Part shown: positions 43,119-52,191 of the stretch, in pieces
Layout of the letters: each line of letters begins with the position of its first letter
Position numbering within the stretch: the stretch's first letter is position 1
Source of the DNA: Actinomycetota bacterium
Lineage (GTDB): Bacteria; Actinomycetota; CADDZG01; WHSQ01
DNA: 64,000 nt
Reading direction: 5' to 3'
Assembly (NCBI GenBank): GCA_030446465.1
Contig: JAUJNI010000002.1
Location: 139,486 to 203,485 of the forward strand
Made by a program: the position numbers and the translations under genes
Notes under the pieces: model-generated
Seen by the model: the letters and a program-made list of their open reading frames with translations, nothing else
Database searches by the model: none
What the model was told of the DNA's origin: nothing

Positions 43119-43937
43119 TCACCGCAGTGGTGGCTCGAATCGTTTGGGGTCTTCGAGGTACTCCCGCGCAGAGGCAGCAAGTCGCGCTGCGTGATACCCG
43201 TCGAGATAGCGATGGTCGATGGTGGCGCTCAGGGTCAATAGCGGCCTCGCCACGACCTGGTCTCCGACGACGGTGGGTTTGGGCGCCACCTCCCCCACAA
43301 GCACGAGGACCGGGATCTTGTAGTAGCGGGACAAAGGGGCGTAGGCATGCTGAACGCCGAACATCCCGACCGAGCTCACGATCACGCTCCCGAACGGCTG
43401 ACGCGGCAAGCCGAACCTCTTGAGATCCAGATCGTGATCTGTCGTGAGGCGACTCGCGAGGTCGAATCCCACCCTTAGTAACCTCCACGGGGTCCGAGCA
43501 AACATCGTCTTCAGCTTGCCGAACTCGGCATCTTCACCGGTTCTGATGGGGGCGGCCCGCACGCTCAACTCCCTGGCAATGTCGACCACCGGCTTGTCGT
43601 TGGCGCCTTCGATCTTGACTCCTGACAGCTCCTTGCCCTGTTCGACAGAGACGATGAAGAAGATGTCGACCGTGTCGCGCTGGGTCACTCGTCCGCCGTG
43701 GATGCGAATGTTGAGGTCGGGGTGCCGTTCGAAAGCATGGGCGACGGCCTTGCCGACCAGGTGTGTGATGGTCACTTTTTCGCTGGTCAACTCCCGAGCC
43801 CGATGCATGAACGCCACGGCCTCGCTTGCATCGATCTCCAGATCGCCAAAGATCTGCGGGCTGTTTGGCGCCCCCCACGTCGCCGCGGCGATCTTGCGCC
43901 ACCCTTGGATTTTGGTTGTTCGGCCACTCCGTCCCAT
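43119..43937 (-). CDS. Free-standing 2-oxoacid dehydrogenase E2 catalytic domain
   Basis: A 272-residue protein that matches only the catalytic domain of lipoamide acyltransferases. The active-site motif is ATIDHRYLDGYHAARLA (His with a following Asp-Gly), preceded by SVGMFGVQHAYAPLSRYYKI and GEVAPKPTVVGDQVVARPLL. The lipoyl and E1/E3-binding domains are absent, so it cannot work as a normal complex core. It may use CoA thioesters directly, as the related trimeric CAT fold does. It is convergent with the dehydrogenase gene. Confidence 0.8.
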   Translation of the reverse strand: MGRSGRTTKIQGWRKIAAATWGAPNSPQIFGDLEIDASEAVAFMHRARELTSEKVTITHLVGKAVAHAFERHPDLNIRIHGGRVTQRDTVDIFFIVSVEQGKELSGVKIEGANDKPVVDIARELSVRAAPIRTGEDAEFGKLKTMFARTPWRLLRVGFDLASRLTTDHDLDLKRFGLPRQPFGSVIVSSVGMFGVQHAYAPLSRYYKIPVLVLVGEVAPKPTVVGDQVVARPLLTLSATIDHRYLDGYHAARLAASAREYLEDPKRFEPPLR

Positions 43938-43989
43938 CTACGCCCTCCCCGGCTCTCGTGCGAGACTCATTGCACGGAGGTGATCGACC

Positions 43990-44574
43990 TTGGTCGAGTA
44001 CGACGATAAGACAGCCCTCATCGTGGTGGACGTGCAGAATGACTTCGCCGATCCACGCGGCAGCCTCTACGTTGCGCATGGCGAGGATGTCGTTCCTGTC
44101 GTCAACGAAGAGATCGCGAGGGCCCGCGCCGCAGGCGCGCTGGTTGCCTACACCCAGGACTGGCACCCCCAGTCCACCCCGCACTTCGACAAGGACGGCG
44201 GGATCTGGCCCGTGCACTGCGTGATGGACACCTGGGGAGCTGAGCTTCATCCTGACCTCGAAGTCCACGGTGACGTCATACGGAAGGGGTCCGGAGGCGA
44301 GGACGGCTACTCCGGATTCTCGGTGCGCGACCCCGCCACGGGGGCCGAGGAGCGCACACGGCTGGAATCAATGCTGAGAGATCGCGGCATCGAGCGGGTT
44401 GTGGTCTTGGGGCTCGCGACCGACTACTGCGTGAAGGAGACGGCAATCGACTCCTCCCGAGCGGGATTCGACACAACCGTGTTGTCGGAAGGGGTTCGTG
44501 CGGTGAACCTCAATGAAGGTGACGGGGAGCGGGCACTCGAGGAAGTGACCGCGGCGGGGGCGCGCGTGGAATGA
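43990..44574 (+). CDS. Nicotinamidase (isochorismatase family)
   Basis: A 194-residue hydrolase from TTG 43990. The catalytic Asp is in LIVVDVQNDFADPRG, metal residues are in TQDWHPQSTPHF, the Lys is in IRKGSGGEDGYSGF, and the catalytic Cys in GLATDYCVKETAID. It converts nicotinamide to nicotinate. The next gene, with an ATGA overlap, encodes nicotinate phosphoribosyltransferase, the following step, which supports nicotinamidase over other isochorismatase-fold activities. Confidence 0.9.
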   Translation: MVEYDDKTALIVVDVQNDFADPRGSLYVAHGEDVVPVVNEEIARARAAGALVAYTQDWHPQSTPHFDKDGGIWPVHCVMDTWGAELHPDLEVHGDVIRKGSGGEDGYSGFSVRDPATGAEERTRLESMLRDRGIERVVVLGLATDYCVKETAIDSSRAGFDTTVLSEGVRAVNLNEGDGERALEEVTAAGARVE

Positions 44575-45917
44575 CCTACGTGACCGAGTCGAACTTCTCG
44601 CTCTTGACCGATCTCTACGAGCTGACCATGGCGGACAGCTATCACCGACGAGGCATGACCGGTCGGGCCACCTTCGACCTGTTCGTTCGCCACCTGCCGG
44701 AGGAGCGAAACTTCCTGGTCGCATGCGGCTTGGATGATGCCCTCGATTACCTCGAGCGACTCACCTTCGACGATGCGGCCATCGACTATCTGCGGTCTCT
44801 CGCCATCTTTTCGAATGACTTCCTCGATTACCTGAGGTCGCTTCGGTTCACAGGTGAGGTGTGGGCGATCCCGGAGGGCGAGCTTGCTTTCCAAGGAGAG
44901 CCGCTGCTGCGGGTGACGGCTCCCCTCATCGAGGCGCAAATCGTCGAAACGTTTCTCTTGAACACCGTGCTGTTCCAGACCATGGTGGCTTCAAAAGCAG
45001 CGCGCGTAGCCCTCGCTTCACGGCACCGGACGTTCATCGACTTCTCTCCGCGCAGGGACCACGGGGCAGACGCGGCGCTCAAAGCCGCTCGGGCCGCCTA
45101 CATCGGGGGAGCCTCGGCGACCTCCAACGTGCTCGCGGGCCGGGTCTATGGGATCCCTGTGTCGGGCACCATGGCGCACTCCTATGTGATGGCCTTCGAA
45201 GACGAAGTCGCCGCCTTCACGGCGTTTGCGAAGGATTTTCCAGAACGCGCAGTGCTGTTGATCGATACGTTCGACGTCGAAGAGGGTGCACGCCGGGCCG
45301 TAAGAGTGGCCCAGGACCTCGAGGACGAAGGTGTCAAGCTGAAGGGTGTGCGAATCGACTCAGGAGATTTGGCGCACCTTGCCCGGTCGGTTCGCAAGAT
45401 CCTCGATGACGCGGGCTTCTACGAGACGCAGATCGTGCTGTCGGGCGATCTCGATGAATACCGGATATATGAGCTAGTCAACGAGGACGTGCCGGTGGAC
45501 TCCTTTGGCGTCGGAACCCAGCTAGGGGTCAGCGGCGATGCCCCGACGCTCGGCGGCGTTTACAAGCTCGTTGCCGACGAGCGAGGTCCAAAGATGAAGC
45601 TGTCGGCTGGGAAGTCGACGCTTCCCGGTCTGAAGCAGGTCTACAGAGTCTGCAAAGGAGAAAGCATGGACCATGACCTGATTGCCTTGATGGAGGAAGC
45701 GGTCGATAACGGTTCGCCGCTGCTTCAGCAGGTGATGGTCAAAGGCGAGAGGCTCCGCGCCGCCGAGTCGCTGGACACACCGAGAGAGCGCTGTCACGTT
45801 TCGCTGAAGACCCTGCCCCCCGATCTCGCTTCCATCGGCCAACGGGCCGGCTATCCGGTCCGAGCCAGCGCGAAGCTCCGGGCTCTGGTGACCAAGATGC
45901 AGGAAGATGCCCATTGA
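44571..45917 (+). CDS. pncB: Nicotinate phosphoribosyltransferase
   Basis: A 448-residue type II phosphoribosyltransferase-fold enzyme of NAD salvage: LLTDLYELTMADSYHRRGMT, FDLFVRHLPEERNFLVACGL, the histidine-containing GTMAHSYVMAF, IDTFDVEEGARRAV, and GVRIDSGDLAHLARSVRKIL with VSGDLDEYR-like GDLDEY. It uses nicotinate and PRPP to make NaMN. Both ends overlap neighbours (ATGA, TGATG), placing it at the centre of a three-gene operon. Confidence 0.93.
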   Translation: MTYVTESNFSLLTDLYELTMADSYHRRGMTGRATFDLFVRHLPEERNFLVACGLDDALDYLERLTFDDAAIDYLRSLAIFSNDFLDYLRSLRFTGEVWAIPEGELAFQGEPLLRVTAPLIEAQIVETFLLNTVLFQTMVASKAARVALASRHRTFIDFSPRRDHGADAALKAARAAYIGGASATSNVLAGRVYGIPVSGTMAHSYVMAFEDEVAAFTAFAKDFPERAVLLIDTFDVEEGARRAVRVAQDLEDEGVKLKGVRIDSGDLAHLARSVRKILDDAGFYETQIVLSGDLDEYRIYELVNEDVPVDSFGVGTQLGVSGDAPTLGGVYKLVADERGPKMKLSAGKSTLPGLKQVYRVCKGESMDHDLIALMEEAVDNGSPLLQQVMVKGERLRAAESLDTPRERCHVSLKTLPPDLASIGQRAGYPVRASAKLRALVTKMQEDAH

Positions 45918-47314
45918 TGTTCTTCAAGCAGTTCTACCTGGAGAGCCTGGGACATGCCTCTTATCTCGTCGGCGACGACAAGACGGGTGACGCGTTCGTG
46001 CTCGATGCGCAGAGGAACGTCGAGGGTTACTTCGATCAGTCCAGGAATCGGGGACTGCGAATCAGATACGCCATCGACACACACGGGCACAACGATTACC
46101 TCAGCGGCATATCGGAGATCACCGCACGCACCGACGTGGAGGTACTCGGTTATGCGGGAGCGGCTCTTGGCTACGACCACCGCCCGGTGGTGGACGGAGA
46201 GATCATCGAGATGGGCGATGTCGCCTTCGAGGTGCTGCACACGCCGGGTCACACACCCGAGCACATAAGCCTGCTCGTCTACGACCGTGCCACGGGCGAT
46301 GAGCCCACGCTCCTGCTCTCGGGCGGCGCTCTGCTGGTCGGGGACCTGGCCCGCCCCGATCTGCTCGGTGGGGAAGATGAAGCGCGCGCGTCGGCGCGCG
46401 ACTTCTGTCACACCATTCAAGAGAAGATCCTGTGGCGCCTGCCGGATCACCTCGAGGTCTGGCCCACGCACGTGGCCGGTTCGCTGTGTGGAGGAAACAT
46501 CGGAAGCCGCCTGTCGACGACCGTCGGGTACGAGAGGAAGACCAATGCGGTCCTCGCTCGAGTGTCGTCCTCCGAGGAGTTCGTCGACGAGTGCATCCGT
46601 CTCGACAACCTTCCCGCAGTCCCCCCATATTGGCGTCGCATGCGCGCTCAGAACCTCTCGGGCCCCGGCCGCCTGGGGGTCCTGCGAGAGCCCGTCGCGC
46701 TCAAGCCTGCAGAGTTGAAGGCAGCTCAGGCCGAGGGTGGGGTGGTGTTGGACGCTCGATCCCCCGAGGCCTTCGCAGGCGGTCATGTCCCCGGCGCGCT
46801 CAACGTGGGACTCGGGCCCAACTTCTCGACTTGGGCCGGGACGCTTCTGCCCGAAGGCGCCTCGACCCTGCTCGTCCTCGACCATCCCGAGGATCTGCGG
46901 GAGGCCACCTGGCAGCTTCTGCGAACCGGCTACGACGTTCCGGTGGGGTGGCTCTCGGGCGGCATGCAGGCCTGGCGGACCTCAGGGCAGCAGGTCGACG
47001 TGCTGCAGGAGATGACCGTGTCCCAGCTCAAGCAAGAGCTGTTGCGACGTGGCATGAACCTTCTCGACGTGCGCCAGCCGGCGGAGTGGGCGGGGGCCCA
47101 CATCGAGGGGGCCCTGTTCATTACCGGGGCGGAGCTCCCCCAACGCTTGCACGAGGTCCCGGACGACAAGCCGCTGGCGGTCGTGTGCGGCAGCGGCTAC
47201 CGCTCGAGCGCTGCGGCCAGCCTTCTTCGTGCCAACGGCCGGCGGCATCCCGTCGCAAACGTCATCGGCGGCATGAGCGCGTGGAGCACGGCGGGCTACC
47301 CAACCAGCTCCTAG
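45917..47314 (+). CDS. MBL-fold hydrolase with two rhodanese domains
   Basis: A 465-residue protein: an MBL domain of about 250 residues, then two rhodanese domains. The MBL metal motif is DTHGHNDYLSG; the last His of HxHxDH is Tyr, a variant known in related actinobacterial proteins. Other metal ligands are HTPGHTPEHISLLV and WPTHVAGSLCGG. The first rhodanese lacks the active Cys (STLLVLDHPEDL); the second has it (VVCGSGYRSSA). Family members include persulfide dioxygenases. The ATG overlaps the pncB stop as TGATG, an unusual link between NAD salvage and sulfur chemistry. Confidence 0.85.
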   Translation: MFFKQFYLESLGHASYLVGDDKTGDAFVLDAQRNVEGYFDQSRNRGLRIRYAIDTHGHNDYLSGISEITARTDVEVLGYAGAALGYDHRPVVDGEIIEMGDVAFEVLHTPGHTPEHISLLVYDRATGDEPTLLLSGGALLVGDLARPDLLGGEDEARASARDFCHTIQEKILWRLPDHLEVWPTHVAGSLCGGNIGSRLSTTVGYERKTNAVLARVSSSEEFVDECIRLDNLPAVPPYWRRMRAQNLSGPGRLGVLREPVALKPAELKAAQAEGGVVLDARSPEAFAGGHVPGALNVGLGPNFSTWAGTLLPEGASTLLVLDHPEDLREATWQLLRTGYDVPVGWLSGGMQAWRTSGQQVDVLQEMTVSQLKQELLRRGMNLLDVRQPAEWAGAHIEGALFITGAELPQRLHEVPDDKPLAVVCGSGYRSSAAASLLRANGRRHPVANVIGGMSAWSTAGYPTSS

Positions 47315-47508
47315 TCGCAGTCCACGCAACTAGCCGTCACTAGTGTTGTTCAAGGCGCGCTGCAGCTTGTTCGGGCCTTTCAAGGCTTCGCCTTTGTTCG
47401 ATTTGGTAGCCTTGGAAAGTGGTAGCAGGTCCCTTCCGGGGAAGCACTCCGACAAGAGTGGTTCCGGGGGGATTTCATCCAGGCTCCTAGGCCGATGCCG
47501 CGCCCGCT

Positions 47509-48852
47509 ATGTTAAGCCGCATGGCACTCCCACGCCTTCCCCTCCTTTCAGAAGAGGATGCGCCAGACATGTGGTTGGGCGGGGCGATGTTCCTGCTTAT
47601 GGACGACCCGAAGGACTGGGTACATCGTCGAGTGGAGACCGTCTCTTTCCTGGATGCTTCGAGCATTCGTCGCAAAGTGAGCGTCGATTTTGATGTTCCA
47701 GGGGTCGAGGCGAGACCTGCCCAAGGGCCAGCTCTGGTGCCGCTTGCGCTTCTAGAGAAGCGTCCTCTCGTCAACCTGGACGTTCGGGACGAGAGTGGCG
47801 CGTCCTGTCCGGTTCTCAACGCTGAGGAAAACGGCTTCGTCACATGGTCCCTGCTAACCAGGGTGGCCTATCAGGCGGTGTTCTCACAGTTAGAGGGCCG
47901 TCCTTTGCCCGGGCACATACTTGACGACCTAAGAGTGCTTGCTGGTGCCCCAGCGGGTGAGGCCGCTGCCAAACTCGAGGAAATTGGCTGTGGTCTGGAC
48001 CCCGAGCTTCGGAAGCGGCTTGAGTTGCCTCTGTTCAAGGAGTATGCCGAATCCTTAGCCACTCGGTTTCTGTTGATCACGGAGTTGGCCGATGATCAGC
48101 GAAAGAGACGGGTGTTGAAGTTTTCCTACACGACCCAGCTTGAGAAGGCGAAAAAAAGGCGTCGAGAGAGAGGCCTGGGGATGTTGGGCTGGACAGCAAC
48201 CCAGTTCGATGTAGGGGGACACATAGTAGGAGAGGGACAGAGCTACCACGTGGAGTTTGAAGGTCCTCCTGGACTGGACGTGGAACGGGCGGAACTTTTT
48301 TGCGCTGATCCCCTTGACACTCTGGATGAGGGACGACTCCATTCAGCCCAGGTGGTGGGCTCCAGAGCCCATATGTACGCCTCAGATGAGGACTTGGGAG
48401 TTGAAGGGATATCATCCGTTTGGCTGAGGCCGCCAAGACCTGGCCTGCTCCGTTCTTCCTTGGTGACTGCCTTCGTGATTGTGAGCGTCTTCTTTTGGTT
48501 TGACGATCGGATCATCGACCAGGGGAACCGCCTCGCCATCCCGTTGCTGCTAATCGCCCCCGGGCTGGTCGCGAGTTTCATCATTCGGCCAGGCGAACAC
48601 GGATTAGTCACGGACCTGCTTGCTGGTGTTCGGGCCGCAATCGGCCTTGCGGCCCTGGCTGCTTACGCCGGGGCAATCGCAGTGGCGGGCGGAGTGTCCG
48701 ATAGCTCTCTGATGAAGAGCTGGCGAATCCTAGGAATTGTCGCAGTCGTATGCTTCATTTCTCTTTGCGTCGCCTATTGGCAAGGGGCAAGGGAAACGGA
48801 AGAGGAGGTTTCAAATGGCCAAGAAAGTCAAAGCGTTCACCAAGCGGGCTGA
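47509..48852 (+). CDS. Membrane protein of unknown function
   Basis: A 447-residue protein (ATG 47509, or 47521). Residues about 1-310 are soluble, with charged segments such as DPKDWVHRRVETVSFLDASS and NAEENGFVTWSLLTRVAYQA, a helical basic stretch (LEKAKKRRRERGLGML), then four or five helices (LVTAFVIVSVFFWFDDRIID, LAIPLLLIAPGLVASFIIRP, GLAALAAYAGAIAVAGGVSD, ILGIVAVVCFISLCVAYW). I do not recognise the family with confidence. The composition is slightly lower in GC than the core genes. The last 38 bases overlap the start of the next gene. Confidence 0.65.
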   Translation: MLSRMALPRLPLLSEEDAPDMWLGGAMFLLMDDPKDWVHRRVETVSFLDASSIRRKVSVDFDVPGVEARPAQGPALVPLALLEKRPLVNLDVRDESGASCPVLNAEENGFVTWSLLTRVAYQAVFSQLEGRPLPGHILDDLRVLAGAPAGEAAAKLEEIGCGLDPELRKRLELPLFKEYAESLATRFLLITELADDQRKRRVLKFSYTTQLEKAKKRRRERGLGMLGWTATQFDVGGHIVGEGQSYHVEFEGPPGLDVERAELFCADPLDTLDEGRLHSAQVVGSRAHMYASDEDLGVEGISSVWLRPPRPGLLRSSLVTAFVIVSVFFWFDDRIIDQGNRLAIPLLLIAPGLVASFIIRPGEHGLVTDLLAGVRAAIGLAALAAYAGAIAVAGGVSDSSLMKSWRILGIVAVVCFISLCVAYWQGARETEEEVSNGQESQSVHQAG

Positions 48853-48985
48853 CCGGGGGGGTGCATACCTCATCCGTTCGGCAGAAGGACGCCGCGTTAC
48901 CGTGAAAGGCTCCAGAAGCGGTGACAGCGCCGCCGTAAGGCAGGCGATAAAAAGTGGGCAGTACTCTCGCAAGTCAAGGTCCTAA
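48815..48985 (+). CDS. Small basic protein, unknown
   Basis: A 56-residue protein, MAKKVKAFTKRADRGGAYLI and then VTVKGSRSGDSAAVRQAIKS, rich in Lys and Arg. GAGGAGG lies six to seven bases before the ATG, which makes translation likely in spite of the overlap with the preceding gene's 3' end. No family is recognised. It is apparently made with the membrane protein upstream. Confidence 0.65.
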   Translation: MAKKVKAFTKRADRGGAYLIRSAEGRRVTVKGSRSGDSAAVRQAIKSGQYSRKSRS

Positions 48986-49402
48986 CTCTTTACTCCGGCC
49001 AGTCCCGCGGAGGTGCGTGCGATACTTGCTACTGCTCATCGGTCTCCGGTAATTCGTTGCTTCTCTGTTGGTGGCGCAGGAGGCGCCAACCTGTGTCGAC
49101 GTCGGGCTCCAAGACGTAGCCATTCTTTAAAGGTAACGAACTGGTTGACTCACCTAAACGGCGTTAGATATTTCTTCAGACGCTGCTGGGCCTCTCGGAC
49201 TCACCCATAACCTCGCCCAGCCTCCTAAGACCTTAAGAAGGGTCCATCGTGGATGAACTCAACCCTTCCAATGTTCGTCCGGTACGAAGACTTTGACCAT
49301 GACCGAAATAGGGTTTCGAGACAAGGTTGGTAGGGCACTGGCGAACGGTCTAGGTCGAGCAGGAGGCACCTGATTCGGAACGAGTTCTGGTTGATTTCTC
49401 TA
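48986..49402. other. Intergenic region without a supported gene
   Basis: About 415 bp before the MerR gene with lower GC than its surroundings. A short minus-strand frame (49225-49479) exists, but it has no ribosome site or motif and runs into the MerR operator. No tRNA, IS end or strong terminator was seen. Confidence 0.5.
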
Positions 49403-49424
49403 GCACTCACTCTAGAGTGAGTGC
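49403..49424. promoter_or_regulatory. Perfect 22-bp palindrome, probable MerR operator
   Basis: GCACTCACTCT and its exact complement AGAGTGAGTGC join without a spacer. The palindrome covers the GTG at 49421 and ends three bases before the GTG at 49427, so a protein bound here would block the regulator's own transcription or start. MerR-type proteins bind such perfect dyads as dimers. Confidence 0.7.
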
Positions 49425-50209
49425 TCGTGAGATATCGCGTCGACCAGCTTGCCGCTAGGGCGGGCCTCAGCGTAGACACCGTGCGCTTCTATCAGACCAA
49501 AGGGCTGCTCGACCCTCCGGTACGGGACGGCCGTGTCGCGTGGTACTCGGATAACCATCTCGCGGTCCTTCGGCGAATACGCAGGCTCAAGGACAACGGC
49601 TTCACGCTCGGCTCGATAAAGCGCCTGCTGGAGGGGGATCTCGACGTTGCCGACGGGGCGCTCGCAGCGGCGGTCGACCAGGCGCTTCCCGGCCACGTGA
49701 CCCCTTCGAGCCAGGAGGTCCTGACCCTCGATCAGCTCGCGGAGAGCACCGGGGTGTCCCCATCTTTGATCCAGGCGCTCCAGCGGGAGGGACTGCTCGA
49801 ACCCATGGAGGGGGACGGCGATCCTTATTACACACGGGCCGACGCCGACATGATCTCTGCAGGTCTCCGGTTGCTCGAGACGGGGCTTCCCCTCAGCGAG
49901 TTGCTGGCTCTGGCGCGCTCCCACGACAAGGCGATGCGAGCGATTGCAGAACAGGCAGTCGAGCTGTTCGCCCGCTTCGTTCGAGATCCGATCCGGGCCG
50001 GCGCCTCATCGGAGCATGAGGCAGCGGAGCGCCTCGTAGAGGCCTTTCGCACGATGCTCCCTGCGACGAGCTCGCTGGTCGCGAGCCACTTCGAGCGGAT
50101 GTTGCTTGCTGTGGCTCGCAAGAGGATGGAAGACGAGGGCTCACCGTCAGAGTTGACTGCGATGCGCGAGCAGGGTGGCCGAGCCGAGGGTGGCCGATGG
50201 GAGCGCTAG
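49421..50209 (+). CDS. MerR-family regulator
   Basis: A 262-residue protein (GTG 49421, or GTG 49427). The N-terminal winged-helix domain is YRVDQLAARAGLSVDTVRFY and QTKGLLDPPVRDGRVAWYSD with the following helix. A second MerR-like segment seems present around residue 100 (LTLDQLAESTGVSPSLIQAL), then a long helical region. The effector is unknown. It precedes menG with a 13-bp overlap, so it may govern quinone genes. Confidence 0.82.
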   Translation: MLVRYRVDQLAARAGLSVDTVRFYQTKGLLDPPVRDGRVAWYSDNHLAVLRRIRRLKDNGFTLGSIKRLLEGDLDVADGALAAAVDQALPGHVTPSSQEVLTLDQLAESTGVSPSLIQALQREGLLEPMEGDGDPYYTRADADMISAGLRLLETGLPLSELLALARSHDKAMRAIAEQAVELFARFVRDPIRAGASSEHEAAERLVEAFRTMLPATSSLVASHFERMLLAVARKRMEDEGSPSELTAMREQGGRAEGGRWER

Positions 50210-50889
50210 GGGACCTTCCGACCGGCCCAGAAAAGGCACGCGCGATCCAAGCCATGTTCGACAAGATCTCGCCGCGCTACGACCTGTTGAACCGCGTGAT
50301 GACACTGGGGATGGACGTGGGTTGGCGGCGCCGAGCCATCGCGACGCTCGGGCTACCGACGGGCAGTGTGGTCCTCGACATCGCGTGCGGCACAGGGGAC
50401 TTCTGCAGGGAGCTGACGGCAAGAGGCTACCGGGCCGTGGGCTTCGACCTCTCCTTCGGCATGCTGTCCGAGGCTAGGACCGATGCGCCGCTGGTGCAGG
50501 CCGATGCCTTGGCGCTCCCTCTTGGCGCGGGGGCCGGGGACGGGGCGACCTGCGGCTTCGCCCTCCGCAACGTCACCGACCTCGAGCAGTTGTTCGAGGA
50601 GCTGGCACGAACACTTCGCGGCGGGGGCCGAGTTGCTTTCCTCGAGGTCGCGCGCCCGGAGTCCAAGCTTCTGCGACGCGGTCATCACCTCTATTTCGAC
50701 AAGGTAGTTCCACTGATCGGGGGGCTGCTGTCCGACAAGGATGCCTACAGCTACCTTCCTAAGTCGACCGCCTACCTGCCGCCAACGCCGGAGCTGCTGC
50801 GGATGCTGCGGGCAGCGGGATTCACGGACGCGACGGTCACGACCCTCGGTCTCGGTGCGGTTCAACTGATCACCGGCACGCGCGTATGA
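50197..50889 (+). CDS. menG: Demethylmenaquinone methyltransferase
   Basis: A 230-residue UbiE/MenG methyltransferase. The family start is IQAMFDKISPRYDLLNRVMT, with LDIACGTGDFCREL (SAM binding), ALPLGAGAGDGATCGFALRN and SDKDAYSYLPKSTAYLPP. It performs the last step of menaquinone synthesis. It overlaps menF by four bases (ATGA), forming a menG-menF unit behind the MerR gene. Confidence 0.92.
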   Translation: MGALGDLPTGPEKARAIQAMFDKISPRYDLLNRVMTLGMDVGWRRRAIATLGLPTGSVVLDIACGTGDFCRELTARGYRAVGFDLSFGMLSEARTDAPLVQADALALPLGAGAGDGATCGFALRNVTDLEQLFEELARTLRGGGRVAFLEVARPESKLLRRGHHLYFDKVVPLIGGLLSDKDAYSYLPKSTAYLPPTPELLRMLRAAGFTDATVTTLGLGAVQLITGTRV

Positions 50890-52136
50890 GGTCTTTGCGT
50901 GAATCACACGTCGCCCGCCGTCTCGCGGTGCGGACCGTCGCAATCGACGACCGGGTCGATCTCATCGGACGACTGCCTGAAGGTGAGGGCGTCGCGTGGG
51001 TCCGCCACGGCGAGGGCCTGGTTGGTTGGGGCGAGGCCGCGCGCTTCGATCCCGGTGCCGGAGAGGGCAGGTTCGAACGTGCCAACGACCAGGTCTTGGA
51101 CTGGTTCGAAGCGGCCGACGTATCCGAGCAGGTCAACGGGCCCGGAACCGGCCCGGTCGCCTTCGGCAGCTTCACCTTCGACCCAGGCGCGTATGGTTCG
51201 GTAGTCGTCGTCCCCTCCGTGGTAATCGGGCGCCGGGACGGGGTGAGCTGGCTCACTCGCATCGGTGAGCAGCAGGCTGCCGATGAAGCTCCGCCGAACC
51301 CGCCCCCTCCCGGCGCGTCAGACCGCGTCCGCTATGGCGGGTCGACGATCCCAGAGTTGGCGTGGCTCGAGGCAGTGGCTCGAGCGGAGGCTGCCGCTCG
51401 TCGGGGCGACGTCGACAAGGTGGTCCTGGCGCGCGACGTGCTGGTGTGGTCCAAGTCGGTGCTGGACGTCCGCTCGATCCTCGCCCGGCTCACTGCGCGA
51501 TTCCCCCAGTGCTACACCTTCTGCTGCGACGGCTTGGTGGGCGCGACGCCCGAGCTTCTCGTTCGCACCTCGGGTGAGGAAGTGGAGTCGGTAGTGCTCG
51601 CCGGCTCGGCCCCCAGGGGCCCCAACGAAGAAGAGGACCGGCGCCTCGGCGACGCCCTGCTGGCCTCGCCCAAGGACCTGCGTGAGCATGAGCTTGGGGT
51701 CCGCTCGGTGGCAGAGGTAATGGGCGAGCTGTGCTCCGAGGTTGACTCGAGCGGTCCTTCGCTTCTGCGCCTCGCCAACGTTCAGCATCTGTCCACGAGC
51801 TTTCGCGGCCGCTTCGATCAAACGCTCACCTCTCTTCAGGTGGCGGGCAGGCTGCATCCCACGGCCGCCGTCTGCGGGCTTCCTCGCAACTCCGCTCACA
51901 GCTTCATCGGCAAGCTCGAGGGCATGGACAGAGGCCGCTACAGCGGTCCCGTTGGTTGGATGGACTCACGGGGAGACGGTGAGTGGGGGATCGCGCTCAG
52001 GTGCGCTGAGATCGACGGCAACAGGGGTCGCTTGTTTGCAGGTTGCGGGATCGTCGAGGGCTCGGTCCCCGAAGCGGAGCTCGAAGAGACCCGCCTCAAG
52101 CTGCGGGCCATGCAGTCGGCGCTGGACCCCACCTAA
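50886..52136 (+). CDS. menF: Isochorismate synthase
   Basis: A 416-residue chorismate-binding enzyme. The C-terminal half has KVVLARDVLVWS, CCDGLVGATPELLVRTSGEE, VVLAGSAPRGPNEEEDRRLG, HLSTSFRGRF, LHPTAAVCGLPRNSA and a final FAGCGIVEGSVPEAELEETR. It converts chorismate to isochorismate, the first step of menaquinone synthesis. The menD gene, the next step, converges from the other strand. Confidence 0.9.
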   Translation: MRSLRESHVARRLAVRTVAIDDRVDLIGRLPEGEGVAWVRHGEGLVGWGEAARFDPGAGEGRFERANDQVLDWFEAADVSEQVNGPGTGPVAFGSFTFDPGAYGSVVVVPSVVIGRRDGVSWLTRIGEQQAADEAPPNPPPPGASDRVRYGGSTIPELAWLEAVARAEAAARRGDVDKVVLARDVLVWSKSVLDVRSILARLTARFPQCYTFCCDGLVGATPELLVRTSGEEVESVVLAGSAPRGPNEEEDRRLGDALLASPKDLREHELGVRSVAEVMGELCSEVDSSGPSLLRLANVQHLSTSFRGRFDQTLTSLQVAGRLHPTAAVCGLPRNSAHSFIGKLEGMDRGRYSGPVGWMDSRGDGEWGIALRCAEIDGNRGRLFAGCGIVEGSVPEAELEETRLKLRAMQSALDPT

Positions 52137-52139
52137 CCG

Positions 52140-52186
52140 TTCTTGCCGCAATTTGGCGGACTATGTCGGTCAAATTGCGGCAAGAA
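52140..52186. terminator. Perfect 16-bp hairpin between menF and menD
   Basis: TTCTTGCCGCAATTTG (52140-52155) pairs fully with CAAATTGCGGCAAGAA (52171-52186) around a 15-base loop. It lies between two convergent genes and is a good two-way terminator. Confidence 0.7.
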
Positions 52187-52191
52187 TGCGT

